A stretch of 64,000 nucleotides of DNA from Actinomucor elegans (taxonomy: Eukaryota > Mucoromycota > Mucoromycetes > Mucorales > Mucoraceae): positions 496,001 to 560,000 of the forward strand of contig JAMSLZ010000003.1 in the NCBI GenBank assembly GCA_026027325.1, read 5' to 3'. The stretch's first letter is position 1. Each line of letters opens with the position of its first letter. Positions 1-12,497 of this stretch are shown here, one piece after another. The translations under genes and the position numbers were made by a program. The notes under the pieces are model-generated. The model was not told the DNA's origin and ran no database searches. It saw only the letters and a list, made by a program, of their open reading frames with translations.

Positions 1-409
1 ACCCCCTGTTCAGGTTTCTCTCTTAGCAATATCAACATCTCGAAGAATTCCAAGACTAAACCCAATGTATGTACTTACCTTAACGGATCCGACAAGATTC
101 CTTACTGTAAGCAATAAACCCGCTCTTATATAGAAGCTACTAGAGCATAGATATCCTGTCGTTTGTAACCCAAATAACATACCTTTTTTCAATGAAATAA
201 AGACCAAGTTCTTCTAAAATATAGTCGAATTATGTTCTAGTAAGTCTATACAATATATTTCCTTATGATCTTGTCTATATAGCACTGAAATATGGAGGCT
301 GTCCTATTAATTGTTTTTTCTCACTCGAGCTCATCATAGCCTACACAGTTAATTACTGGCCTTTGAAAAACTAAAATATCAAATTATCTCTTAACTTTAT
401 AAGCATCTC

Positions 410-1235
410 TCAGTTGGATACTTTCTCAAGCATAGGACCCCAAATGACAAAGAATATAATATCGACATCGAGGTTAGAGGACTTTTTAAAGTTGCTTCTG
501 ATGGAAAATGCATATCTATCCTTTCTTCTAATGATGTCTGGATTTTTAGAAATCATCAAAGAATACGCAATTATTAAATTCAGTTTTACAAGAGATATAA
601 GAAACTAAGAAACAGAATGAAGGTTATCACACGCATAACAAGAACAGGAAGAGGTGGCTCTGCAAGTAGACGAGCATTTGTTTCGTTCGACGTAATGAAA
701 GCCATTACGATAAACAACCCTGCTTTTTTCTCTGGTAACAAGTAACTCGCAAATCGGTAACCAACTTTCTACCATTTAGTGCATTAGTAACAATGGCCGC
801 ATAACATATGAGAGCCTTGATCGAACAGAATCAGCTATCATTATTGCAAAAGTCTACTCATTTGACGCCCCTGATTTTTCTAATACACCAATACAAAACG
901 ATAATACTAATAATGTTAATACAAAAGAAGGATATGAACAGGAAAATACAACAGCAGTAACACTCAGAACTAGGTCTACTAGTTAAGACCTTTATAATCA
1001 TACTGTCGATATGATGCTCTCTTACTTTGAGAAATAATACAGATTATCAGAACATGGCAGGATACTCTGATAAGAGAATCTTTGAGAACTAATTAAAAGA
1101 GAGAAGAACAACAAAGAAGAGAATAAGCAGAAAGAGAACAACAAAGGTGTAGAGAACGCAGAAGAAAAGTAACGATGGATAAGCTTGATTGGAGAAATGA
1201 AGAACAACCATAAATGCAAAGAGTTAGGCATCAGT
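410..1235 (+). pseudogene. decayed trihelix (Myb/SANT-like) protein gene
   Basis: In one frame, about 500-743 reads as a trihelix/Myb-SANT-like segment with residues such as YKKLRNRMK, then TGRGG, then FDVMKAI and NNPAFF. This order is typical of transposon-associated Myb/SANT-like proteins of fungi and plants. A stop (TAA) interrupts it just before the YKKLRNRM block, and another follows at about 741. Further on, about 1040-1230 reads as an Arg/Glu/Gln-rich coiled coil (REEQQRRE, AEREQQRCRERRRK) followed by MDKLDWRNEEQ, which matches the usual C-terminal coil of such proteins. It carries several in-frame stops. The middle is poorly preserved. I infer an old, non-functional copy of a transposon-related DNA-binding protein gene. 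The family assignment is by pattern memory and is moderate at best. Confidence 0.42.
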
Positions 1236-2644
1236 CTTCATTTTTTAGATGCAAAACAAAAAACAATAATAATAATACCTAATAAAATTTAATCTCCTGG
1301 CTTCGACTTGATCTTTTGTTATAACCATGATAAGACGGATATTAGTAATTTGTTAACAGCGCTCCTCAGCCAGCTTATAACGATAAGTAAACTAGTACAA
1401 TTGACCCTGTGACATTTTGATTGAATAGAGCTTAATTCCCAATACGAAGCTTGTATATTTCATGACTTTCGCGCAATTACCCAACAAAGCATAAACAGGT
1501 AGAGAAAGGCTTTTATATTTTGAAGACATCTAGTAATCTGGCCTTTTCAGCGGTCTTCACGTTCCTCATTTTTATTGGTTATCGCTATTTACAATCAAAT
1601 GGCCCCGAAGTTAGAAAATTTTTTCTAGTTATTTCATCCGATCTCCGAATAATGTAGATAAGCAAACATCTGTTTATTAATGTTTACATGAAATCCAATT
1701 GTGTTATTTAAGGATATAAAAATCAAGCTACTTCAACTTTCCAATATAGAAATTTCCTCAATTATAAGCATTTTTCTACGATTTTGAATTGACATTTTCA
1801 TATCGACTTTCATGTTTAAATAAAATTGTAAATAAGTCAGTATGTTTTTACAGCGCTCATAGAAGTATTGATATTATAAAGTTCATCCTTAAAATGTCAT
1901 TTATAGCATTAAACAAAAAATCTTAATACTAGAACCGATGTTTCAACAGGTTTTCCTAGATCCCCAATGTTTTCTTCAAAGTATTAAATATTTTAATAAT
2001 TGGATAGCAGTTATTAACTAAACTCAAGTTTGTTTTTTCAAATTAGATCGACCTTGCTACTTCAATGAGATTCTAGATAATAAAAATACTCAGTCTATAC
2101 AAACTCTCTAAAGAAAGTTTTTAAAGGTTTTGATTATAGTCCAAATGGAGCTAAACTTGATATTAAAATTTTGGATTTTCAATGATTAATATACGTTTAC
2201 TTGATTTTGGAGTTTAGACCAGCAAATTGTGTTTTTATATGAAATGAATTACATAAAAAACTTAAAACATGAGCATTGTTATACAATTAAAATAATTTAA
2301 TTGAAAGTATATCTTGGACATAGATTCAGTACTAACACAAAGTCTATGAAGGCGAAAACCCAGAAAAAGCAAACTTAAAAGTACGAGGTATAAGCGATCT
2401 GTTTTTTTACGTCACACTGCTACTTTTTCCTCGACACCCTCTGATACCTTTTTTTTTTCTTTTGTTCCTTACTTGTTTTTTCTTTTTGTCTAATAGCCAG
2501 TGTGTATATTATATCAAAGCAAAAAGCATAACAAACATACTTAAAGGTTTGAACTATTTGGTTACAAGCGACACGCGAAAATCGACTAAATAACGAGTTA
2601 ATAGCTTATTGTTTGTTATAAAACGCGAATAAATCTACATTTGA
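1236..2644. other. AT-rich intergenic region upstream of the SWI/SNF gene
   Basis: No open reading frame with recognisable similarity is visible on either strand. The last about 250 bases contain T-rich runs (2440-2490) and probably the promoter and 5' leader of the gene starting at 2645. Confidence 0.5.
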
Positions 2645-5491
2645 ATGGATCCCAAACTCTTTTCAGCAGCTCATCAACAGGGCATGAATATGAACGCGAA
2701 TCAAAACCAACCTAATCCCAATATGATGATGCCATTTCAACAACAACAGCAACCACAGCAACAGCAGGATTTACAGCAGCAATTTAATCCTTTAGCTGGA
2801 TTAGCTTTGGGCTTCAATTTCGGCCAGAATGACTTTAGCGGTGGTCTTGATCAAGATTTGGGTGGTATTAATCCTTTTATGCAAGCCAATCCATCCTTGA
2901 TGGGTATGGGTTCTCTTGCTCAACAGCAACAACAACAGCATCTAAGACAGACTTCGCATCCTCAATCAGTTTATTCCCCTCAGAACTTAATGGGCCTTCA
3001 AGGAAATAATAGTCCAGGTAACGAATCATAGTTGAACATGCTTTCTTTGGACAAGGACTGATAGGATTCATTAATTAGCTGCTCTTCAAGCACAATTCCA
3101 GCAACAACAACAACAACAGCAGCAGCAACAGCAGCAGCAGCAAAATAGAAACATATATGCACAGCAAGGACCTGGTAATATGATGCCCAATACGCCTCAG
3201 GCTTTAATGTTTCAGCAGCAACAACAACAACAGCAGCAGCAGCAGCAACAACAGCAAGCATCCATGGCCTTGAATAGAGGTAATGTATAGTTAATTGTCA
3301 TTTTACAAGAAACTAATACAAACGAATGATAGCTAAACAATCACCAAGCCAATCACCAGCTATGAATCATGCTCATTATTCAGCAAATAATGGTATGGTT
3401 GGCTCTCCTGTTATCGGTAATAACCAAAGCCCCCATATGTCTGGTGCACGTATTCCCTCTACGTCTGATTATGCAGGTTCACCTATGAACCCTAATAATA
3501 TCAGTTCACCTATTCAGCAGCCAAGTTATAGTAATGGTATTTCGCCTTCACCTCAAATGACCCGCGTTATACCTTCTCAAGCAAATAATAACAATAACAA
3601 TCGCTTTATGCAGCAGCAACAGCAGCAACAAATGCTACAGCAGCAAGCTCTACTTCAGCAACAACAACAACAGCAGCAGCAGCAACAGCAGCAGCAGCAA
3701 CAACAGCAGCAGCAACAACAGCAGCAACAGCAAAGCGTAGATTCACCTTCTTTAAATACAATGCATAGTCCTTCTTCTTTCCAGCAACCACAAGACATGA
3801 TGATAGCAGCAGAAGAAGCCAAGACCTTTAACACTAACAATTCCAATATTCCAAACTACATGCAATCACCTATGCAGCCTAATAGCTCATCGCCTATTCC
3901 ACGTCAATCTGCAACACCTAAAAGCACGCATTCTACACCACGCCAACAGCATCAACAACTAAACAGTGAGAAACCAATGACACCTACTGCAGCGACATCC
4001 CCTTCTCCTACACCAGCTTCACCTCAACGTCAAATTACTTATATACCAAAAACACGTAATGTCGAAACCTATGGTGGCGTGGATCTGAAATACTTTGACA
4101 AGTTCGAAATCAAACCACCTGTTCCTCATCTAAACGAACTGGGCATCATTGATATACAAGCATTAATCATGTCTTTAAAATCGGGTTTGAAGATGGAAAT
4201 CACTAATGCATTAAATATCCTGACTGTATTGACTGTTCAGCCTCAGATGCACCATCAACAGCAACAGCCACTGCCTAATCTACCTCTAGCTCAATGTGAT
4301 GATTTATTGGATGTATTATTGGATTGTTTAGAACAAGATACTTGCACCAACAATGTTACAGATAAGGATATGCTTACAGATCTAACTTATACCGATCTAT
4401 TTGATATGTCATTGGATGAAATGAAAAGCTTGATCCCACAGCTAGAACATTCGACATCTGATGTCTGGATATCTTTAAGAGAACGTTGCCTATGCATCTT
4501 TAATATCTTGCGCAATTTGTCTTTTATGCACGATAATGTTGAATATTTAGCCCGTCATCAACGGTTTGTAAAAATATTGACGCAAGTAGCAGCCAATGCA
4601 CGTCAAGTATCGTCTGTGGATGGATCTGATACCACTGGAAAACAAGCTTGGTTTGTTGGTATTCGTCGTATGGATACGTTGGATTTCCGTAAATCCATCT
4701 TGATGATTTTTAGTAACATTGCCATGTTTCTAAACGTTCAGAATGTACGTACAGCTGCTGTCTTTCTTGAATTGACCCACGACTTCTTGGTTCATGGCCC
4801 TGATACCTATTATTCCTTGCTGGCCATTGAAACATGGACCAAATTGACTGTAAATTACGAAAACCGCGCCTTGTTCCAACAATTGCTTAAACAAGATAGT
4901 TCTCAATGGGCTTGGATCGAACAGATTTGGCTGGAATTGACAGCTGTCATTCGACGCGATTTCTTTTCTGCAGATGGGCGCGTGATGCATGCCATGACTT
5001 CGAATCAATTAGCCACCTTGGAACTAACTATCATTGGGTTATACAATATCGTAGCTATTTTGGGTCAAAACAATGAACAATTGAAGCAGCAATTGATTCA
5101 AAATAACAAAAGCATTGGCATGATGATTATAAGACTATGTATTACGCTGGCCGAATCTGGCAATCCTCAGTTCGGGTTGGCTACAAAACGTGGCATGGAA
5201 TTGATTCGTGCTCTCATCTGTGGTGGTGATGGCATTCGAAGGCGCACTCCCGTGAATCCTCAAAGACAAAGACCATTGGAAGCACTTTCTTCACTACAGC
5301 AAGCACCACAAGAACCTCAAGAAACATCAAGTATTGCAGACATTGCTCATCGTATTCTAGATATGCCCGTTGTACGTGAAAAGTTGATGCTATCCATGCT
5401 GAAACCAACAACCGATCCAGAAATATTACGCGAATTGACTGATATTGTCTCGCTGATAGATGAAGAACCCACCATTCCTGCCGCTGCATAA
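2645..5491 (+). CDS. SWI1: SWI/SNF chromatin-remodelling subunit, SWI1/ARID1 (BAF250) type, Gln-rich
   Basis: I predict three exons, 2645-3017, 3079-3279 and 3333-5491, joining in frame to a 910-residue protein. The first half is low complexity, rich in Gln, Asn, Pro and Ser, with several polyglutamine runs; the longest is encoded by a CAG/CAA tract at about 3655-3730. The second half is a conserved helical region beginning near the RNVETYGG motif and including FRKSILMIFSNIAMFLNVQ. It resembles the C-terminal armadillo-like (BAF250_C) region of Swi1/Sol1/ARID1. The family is the large targeting subunit of the SWI/SNF complex in the nucleus. No ARID DNA-binding domain is visible where fungal Swi1 carries it, between the Gln-rich part and RNVETYGG. 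Tandem AATAAA-like sequence follows the stop. The family call is good; the exact exon 2 borders lie in repetitive CAG sequence and are less certain. Confidence 0.8.
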
Positions 5492-8384
5492 ATAAAGTAT
5501 ATAATCAGGTTGAATAGACCTAATGTTTGAACATGACTGGTTATTTTATGGTTTTAAAAATAAGCTAATCATCCTAAAAAAGATGATTAGACGCATCATG
5601 ATGTAAATATAGTATAAATTTTTTTTTCCATGGTTCTACTATTAGAAGCTCTGACACATGCAGATGCGGCCATGTCAAGCGTAGCTTAGATATCTCAAAT
5701 TTGGGCTTGAACTTGTAGTGCATTAGTTGTATGAATCTGGGTCAAAACGTCACACTTTACTAACTAAAAGGTAAAAGGAAGCAACGTTCTTTTGGCCTAT
5801 TGTTTATTTATCAACAATCTTTTGAATTAAAGTTTTGAACGAGCATTAAAAAGCTGAAGTGGTATGGTAATAACGGTTGCTTGGTTGTTTAATCTTTGAT
5901 GACCAATAAAAACCGAACAAATTTCGTACTGGAATGTCTGTACACAGCTTTTAGATCGTATTTAAACCATTTTAAAGTCATAATTTGTGATTGAACTTCT
6001 TTACAACAACTCCACTAATATATTGACTGTTTTCCATATTTAAAGCATAAGGGGAAGATTGAGCATATTTAAATAATGCATTGCCTACTCTTATTATTAG
6101 CCTCCTTCTTCAATTTGCTATACAATATATACGCCTTGAGCTATACCGCCAAACGACAATACAAAGGCTATGCTCTCGTTAAAATACCATTGAGTAACCC
6201 AATATCAGATGGCTAATAAGTAATAAGAGAAACGTTATGTGTCCCTTTCTATTTTACAGCGTGTATTGCCTTATTAGCCTGTTTTATGGCAGAATAACCC
6301 CTCTTTAAGCTCATATCGGAGCTTCATAGAAAAATCTAACATTCATCAGCCTAAATCAGTACATTAATATCAAAATATATCTAATCCTCTCATTTAGTTG
6401 AGGTCCAATAGCGCATTTGAATAGTAGTGAGTATAAAGCCCGGCCTTATGAATCTATTGTAATTTTTAGTCTGTTATCCAATGTACATGGCTGTATTGTA
6501 CTTGCTTGTTATTGTCAGCTACCTGTACAACATTTGAACAGAAAAAATCGCTTGGTTGAACCCCTTAAATATCTGCGATCAACGAGAGTTCCCTCCAAAT
6601 TTGTCCTCCATCTCTCATCTGCACAGAATGCAGCATACGTATCTGTCTTTCGCAAGAAAGATATTATTAAATCAACAGCATAATTAAGTGAAGTAGTAGA
6701 ACTAAATCAAGTGTGATTAAACTAAAAGCTGACTATATTAAGCAATAAAAGGCCGTTTTAGTTACCAAGAGAAAAATAAACTTTAAGGTTTCAGAGAAGA
6801 TGCTTAGTTGCTTTAAAATACATATATAAAAAAATAACCTCTGTGGCTTTAATGAAATCCAATTGAGCTTTGATACGTTACAGTAATATATTAGTTGGTC
6901 CTATAATATCTCATCGGCAGCGTTCCATGGACATGGGCGAGTACAAGTTGATTTTGGAGAAGACATACAAAGCGATAGTTTCATTGGTTAATGGAGATTT
7001 AATATTGCATCAACAACAACAGCCAACGAAGAGAGATGACCAACTTTCTTAGAATAAAAAAATTGTGCTAGGAGTAAACAATATTTAATTCCCAATGTTT
7101 AGTTATACATATCAGTTGACAAAAAAAAGAGGATTTTAATGAATGAACCAATTTCATTGGTATGTAAAGTTTGACCCAGTGATCCATGGTTCCCTCAACA
7201 ATAAAAAAAAGTTTCATTAGAATTACATACCACACCTAGAATAACAATGGATTGATATACAGTTTTGATTCTCATGGTCAGTAAAACAAAAGGGACTTTT
7301 TCCAAATATATCTATTGGAACAGCAGTATGTCTCGCATATCAGGCCATGAAAAGCTCAAGTCACATAACGTATTTTCCTTCTGAAGCCAAATTCTAAACC
7401 TTTTTTTAAAATATATAACTTACACCTTTGAAAAAAAAAATAGTATTTTCTATAAATTCGACTAGTAATAACCAGTTCCCAATGCATATTCATCGTTTTG
7501 AAAATCACTACTAAATTTTGATGTCATTTACTGAGCCCCAAAAATTTTATAAATCCGCAGCTTGGAAAATTGAGATGGGTACTAATCAAGGTAAAAAAAA
7601 ATCTCGGTTGGTCTCGGTAAAATACCGTATCTGATGGGTGTTCCATGCTCAGAATGTTACTGCATCTTGGCAAACCTTGAATTGACTTGAACATTTTGGA
7701 TGCATTAAATAATATGCACACCCTTCTTAGTTCACAATCTTCCTCAGCCAGCAGCTAAACTGTGCCACAGTAAACTTGATTTCTTATCGGTGCGCTAACC
7801 ATGTTTGACCGGGAGTAATGGAAAAAAGGTATCACGAAATCGGATATAACACTAAATCCAATATCGCTATTTCGAGAACCGATTGTATGGTACCTGATTT
7901 TGGTTTAGGGCTATGATTGCTACGGAAGCTTGAATTACCTGATGGAGACCAACATGGTTGTTAGACTGGTTGACAGGGTGACTGTGGTGGTTACTACGGC
8001 GATTTGATTTAATCTGATTTGATAAGCGTTTCTCGAAACTGACCTGATTAAAAGTGGGCACATTCTATCATAATTTTATGCTATGATTTTTCTTTTTAAC
8101 TAGAATATCATACTACTATTCTATCAATGTACTTTTTTATCAGTACACTTAATGATGAGATTATATTCACACATGTTTCTTACAAACAATACGAAACCTA
8201 GGGGCAGAAAACGTATGCGCGGGATTTGAACCCGAGAAAGCGTTCTGCTTAGTTCACACAAACTACTCATTCCCTCTCTCTCACCAGTTTTCGGTTTCTT
8301 CCCGGGTTTGTCCATAAAAGCAAGCAGAGTTTCTTTTCTTTTTCCTTTTTTTTCTTCTTTTTTCTTTTATATATATTTGAATAT
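5492..8384. other. gene-poor AT-rich intergenic region
   Basis: Several short ORFs exist, for example 88 codons at 6417 and 60 codons at 6870, but none shows a recognisable domain or codon pattern like the neighbouring genes. A tRNA-like B-box lies near 8220-8235 on the minus strand. The 8330-8384 stretch is a pyrimidine-rich tract directly before the eIF4G start and is probably its promoter or leader. Confidence 0.5.
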
Positions 8385-11300
8385 ATGAATAGGTCATTCA
8401 ACAATAATACCGAGCAAAGGGCAAAGGCGCCTACTACCAATTATGCTCAAGCAGCTGCTGCTAAAACACAACCACCCCAAGCGCGAGGTCATCAACCGCA
8501 GCAGCCGAATACTGATCTCGAACCGCCTTATATGAAACCACCTTATAAGTCGGGTCCTTATCATAATAGGAATAGTAATTCGTAAATAGTCCCTTTTGAA
8601 ATCAGATGAAAACGAGATGATGAACATGTTTACTCAACCAACTTTTTTAGTTATCATAACAAATCGAATAATACGTATAATAACAATAGAAAGGCACCTG
8701 TACAATTACCAATGGCACCACCTACAGATACAGGTAAAGAATAAAGAACTTGACTATAGATTCATGTAGTGTTAAAATACAAGTTTAGCTCCTATTCAAT
8801 TTGGATCCATTAATCAAAGCAAAGCCGAAGCAGAGACTCATACAATGAATGATACTGCAACCACGGTAGGTACTAATATTGCTGATATTATAGTATATTC
8901 ACATTCTATCTAGTACCGTCCTCAATCAAGACCACCACAAAAAGAGATACCCAGATCACCTCGTACAACACAGGACGGTAGATTATTTACTCAACCTTAC
9001 GCGCCTCGTCGAGACTATCATCCATCTGGAGGAGATTCATATAGCAATCATCATCATAACAATATCAACAATAATAATAATAGTAGTAGCAGTAGTAGTA
9101 ATAGTAGATATTATAATAATAATACCAGTAATCATAGAGGTTATAATACCAGCAATAATAACAGACCACCACCATCGCAACAGTACAGTCCAAACCATCA
9201 ATATCTTCATTATTCACCCAACCATCAACATCAACTGCCTCCATCTCCAATGAGCCACGGTACTTCACCCAATTTCTCACCCTCTACAAAAAAGTCACCT
9301 CATCTTGTTCCTCCTTCCCCACAACCCACAACAACTGCTACTGGTGCTGCTCCAGCCTGGTCAGGACAATTTGTAAGTTATTTGTCAAAACCTGGAACGA
9401 GTAAACTAACTCATTGGTAGTATTATCCTCCATATTCTGTTGTGCCTTCTTATACATTACAGCAGCCTCAAGCAAGTCCCATTGTACCTCCTACTACTAC
9501 CAGAAAGGTCATTGCTATTATTGATCCTGCCACTGGCACTGCTCTCAATACCAATCCTATTTCGCTACATGCCCAAACTACCACCACAACCACCACGACT
9601 GTCAAGGATACTCATCATCACCATCATTTGGATTTCGTCAAAGCACCTCATGTCTCTAAAGCCGTGTCTATCGTGGATCCTGCCATTCGTGACCGAGAAT
9701 TACGCGAGAAAAGAGAAAGAGAAGAAGAAGAGGAGCGAAAGAAACAAGAGGAAGAAAAGGCTCGTTTGGAAGCCGAACGTCTAGAAGCTGAGCGTCTAGA
9801 AGCTGAACGTCTTGAGGCCGAGCGTTTGGAGGCTGAACGTCTGGAAGCTGAAAAGAAACGTTTAGAGGAAGCAGCAGCTGAAAAGAAGCGTCTGGAACAA
9901 GAAGCCATTGAAACCGAACGTCTCCGCCAAGAAGCTATTGCTGCTGCCGCTCTCGCCAAGGCTCAAGAAGAACTGGAACGCAAATTGGCTGAAGAACGAG
10001 AATCAAAGCGCGTCATTAGTGAATTGGAAGCAGAAAAGAAGTCGCGTCAAGTCAATGGCAAGGTCAAGATGATCGATGATATCGGTAGTGTACAATATCC
10101 TGCTAATTTGGCACATGTACCTAAAGCTGGAGAGAAACACACCTATAGTATTGAATTCTTGTTGCAATTTCAGCAATTGTGCTTGGATACCAATGAAGAC
10201 GTGTTGGCTATTATTTCTAAAGAAATGGGTGATAACAACAGCAGTAATAATACGACGAGCAGATCCAATAGCATGCGTCAACCTTCTGATCGTGGTAAAG
10301 GTTCCCGCTCAACTGGTGGCAATGATATGTTCCGCATGGGTTCTAGTGGACGTATGGAAATGGGTAAATTCAATATGGGTCGTCCTCTCACTGCCCGTCC
10401 TCCTCAGCAGCAACAACAACAGCAAATGGAACGTCAACAGTCTTCACATCACGGTCGAGGCGGTTCCAACATGATCAATCGTGGACGTGGTGGATCTGGT
10501 ATGAAGATCACCCGTCCTCAACACCCATCTCAACAAGGCGCACCTACTATTCCTATGGACCAAGTCGTACCTTTAGAAAAGAGCGAAAATCGATGGGTCC
10601 CTACTTTGCAGAATGCTGCAGCACCCAAGGAAGGTGAACTGATGTCTCAAGAATACATTACGCGTAAAGTCAATGCTCTCCTCAACAAACTCACCGTAGA
10701 AAAGTTCGATTCTATTGCGCCTCAAATCTTTGCATATGCTCACCAATCTGCCAAGGAAGAAGACGGACGTTCTTTACGAACAGTGATGAAATTGACCTTT
10801 GAAAAAGCCTGTGATGAGCCTGCTTTTGCCAGCATGTGGGCACGTCTTTGTCGCTCCATGTACGATGCCATGACAGACGAGATCCGCGATACTAGTATCT
10901 TGGATGATGAAGAAAAGCCTTCATGCGGTATCTTATTATTTCGCAAATATTTGTTCAATCGTTGTCAGGTCGAATTTGAAAAGGGTTGGAAGGTTAATAT
11001 GCCCGAGGTAGAAGAGGATATGATGACGGAAGAGTATTATATAGCTGCTAAAGCTAAGCGTCAAGGCTTGGGTTTGATTCAGTTCATTGGCGAATTGTTC
11101 AAGTTGGAGATGTTATCAGAGCGTATCATGTATTCTTGTATGGTCAAACTATGCAATAATCCTTTGGAAGCAGGTGACGAAGAAGCTGAGTCGTTGTGCA
11201 AGTTGTTGGCCACGATTGGTAAGGTGTTGGATGCTAAACCCAAGACTGAAAAATGGGTAGACGTTGTCATTAAACGCATGCGAGAGGAAATGATCAAGAG

Positions 11301-12318
11301 CCCTAAGCTGTCATCTCGTATTCGATTTATGATTCAGGACTTGTTTGATTTGCGAAAAGACAAATGGGTGCCTCGTATTGGCGGAAATCAAGTAGGCCCT
11401 ACTACCATCGCCAAGATTCACGAAATGGCCGAAAAGGCCAAGGAAGAAAAGGAAGCTTTAAAGAGAAACAACAGTTCCCGTGGACAATATATACCCAACA
11501 ATAATCAATACAATAACACTCGTACTGGTTCATACCGACAAAAGGACTATCATAGTCAAGTGGGTCAAGATGGTTGGAGCACTGTCGCTCAGGGTGCAAG
11601 CAAAACACGCGTCACCAATGACCTTTCAAACTTTGGCAAGACAGACAGAAGTCGACCTAGAACCAACATCCTTGGTCCTTCTAATAGTCCTTTCCCTAGT
11701 TTAACACGTGGAAAGTCTGTTACCAATATTGATACCAAAAACGTCACTACAACCAATGATGGAAGATCGAGTCCTGCAACCAACATGTTTAGTGCTTTAC
11801 TATCCGACGACCAACAACAACGCAAGAAATTACAATTGACTCCTAGAGCGACTGAAGCCAAGGAGAAGCTATCAGAAGAAGAAGCGAAGCGTAAATGTAA
11901 AAATATCCTCGAAGAATACTTCAATATTCGGGATAAAAAGGTATTATAATCTGTTAAATTCGATACAATAGGAACTAACGATGGTATATAGGAACTTGTG
12001 GAATGTGTTAAAGAACTCGATGACCCTGATTACTTGCAAGCTTTGATTACAGAAATGCTCACAGTAGTGGAGAAGAAGGCACAGGACGTGGAAAATATGT
12101 GTGAAACCATGGTATTTCTCAACAGCGAGCAACTGCTGTCAAAGGAGCATTACGTCAAAGCTTTTAAGCAGTTCATGGAAGGTTACGATGATTTAACCAT
12201 TGATGTGCCCCAAGCTCCAACCTATGTCGCTCAACTTTTAAAGGCTGCCTCTGTGAATCCTCAAGAAGTGGGTGGAGATGATCATATTTCATTACAAAAA
12301 GCCTATCAACGTTTGTAA
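8385..12318 (+). CDS. TIF4631: translation initiation factor eIF4G
   Basis: I predict six exons (8385-8581, 8651-8733, 8789-8865, 8914-9372, 9421-11940, 11992-12318), joining in frame to 1220 residues. eIF4G is the cytoplasmic scaffold of the cap-binding complex, joining eIF4E, eIF4A, Pab1 and eIF3. The N-terminus is Asn/Pro/Ser-rich and contains a PIQFGSI-type motif at the start of exon 3. A charged coiled coil at about 389-416 holds tandem LEAER repeats. The eIF4E-binding motif YSIEFLL (YxxxxL-phi) starts at Tyr514. An RGG/Gln-rich linker follows, then a MIF4G HEAT domain (about 683-925). After a basic linker, exon 6 completes an MA3-like domain (about 1094-1220) beginning near KNILEEYF. 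Budding-yeast eIF4G lacks this domain but animal eIF4G has it. The gene symbol follows the yeast orthologue. It is convergent with the Cdt1-like gene 180 bp away. Confidence 0.9.
9769..9855 (+). repeat. 15-bp in-frame tandem repeat encoding LEAER
   Basis: About six copies of a 15-bp unit encode Leu-Glu-Ala-Glu-Arg inside the eIF4G coiled coil. Copies differ mainly at third codon positions (GAA/GAG, GCC/GCT, CTA/CTT/TTG/CTG), which suggests the peptide is under selection. Confidence 0.85.
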
Positions 12319-12497
12319 ATTGCCCTTTTCCCTTCCAACTTGTGTATAGAACCACCTCTTTTATATATACTGATTAAAAAAAAAACTACTATTATATTAT
12401 ACATTGGAACAGCCGTGTTTATTAAGAAGCTTTCTTTTCAGCAAGCTATTAAAAAGAAAGGAAAAAAAAAAATGAATCAGTAATGATGGTTCTTGTT

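Noticed and set aside
3606..3846. Antisense ORFs rich in Ala/Val or Cys over the Gln tract
   Set aside because: They are the reverse-complement reading of CAG/CAA repeats inside the SWI/SNF exon and show no independent coding signal.
6417..6683. 88-codon ORF
   Set aside because: It has no recognisable similarity, lies in AT-rich gene-poor sequence, and its codon use is unlike neighbouring genes.
8205..8300. Functional tRNA gene
   Set aside because: Only the T-arm/B-box looks right. The 3' acceptor strand has no pairing 5' half nearby and the T-stem has a mismatch, so I list it only as a remnant.
9648..9959. Arg/Ser-rich antisense ORF in eIF4G
   Set aside because: It mirrors the LEAER repeat region and has no other support.
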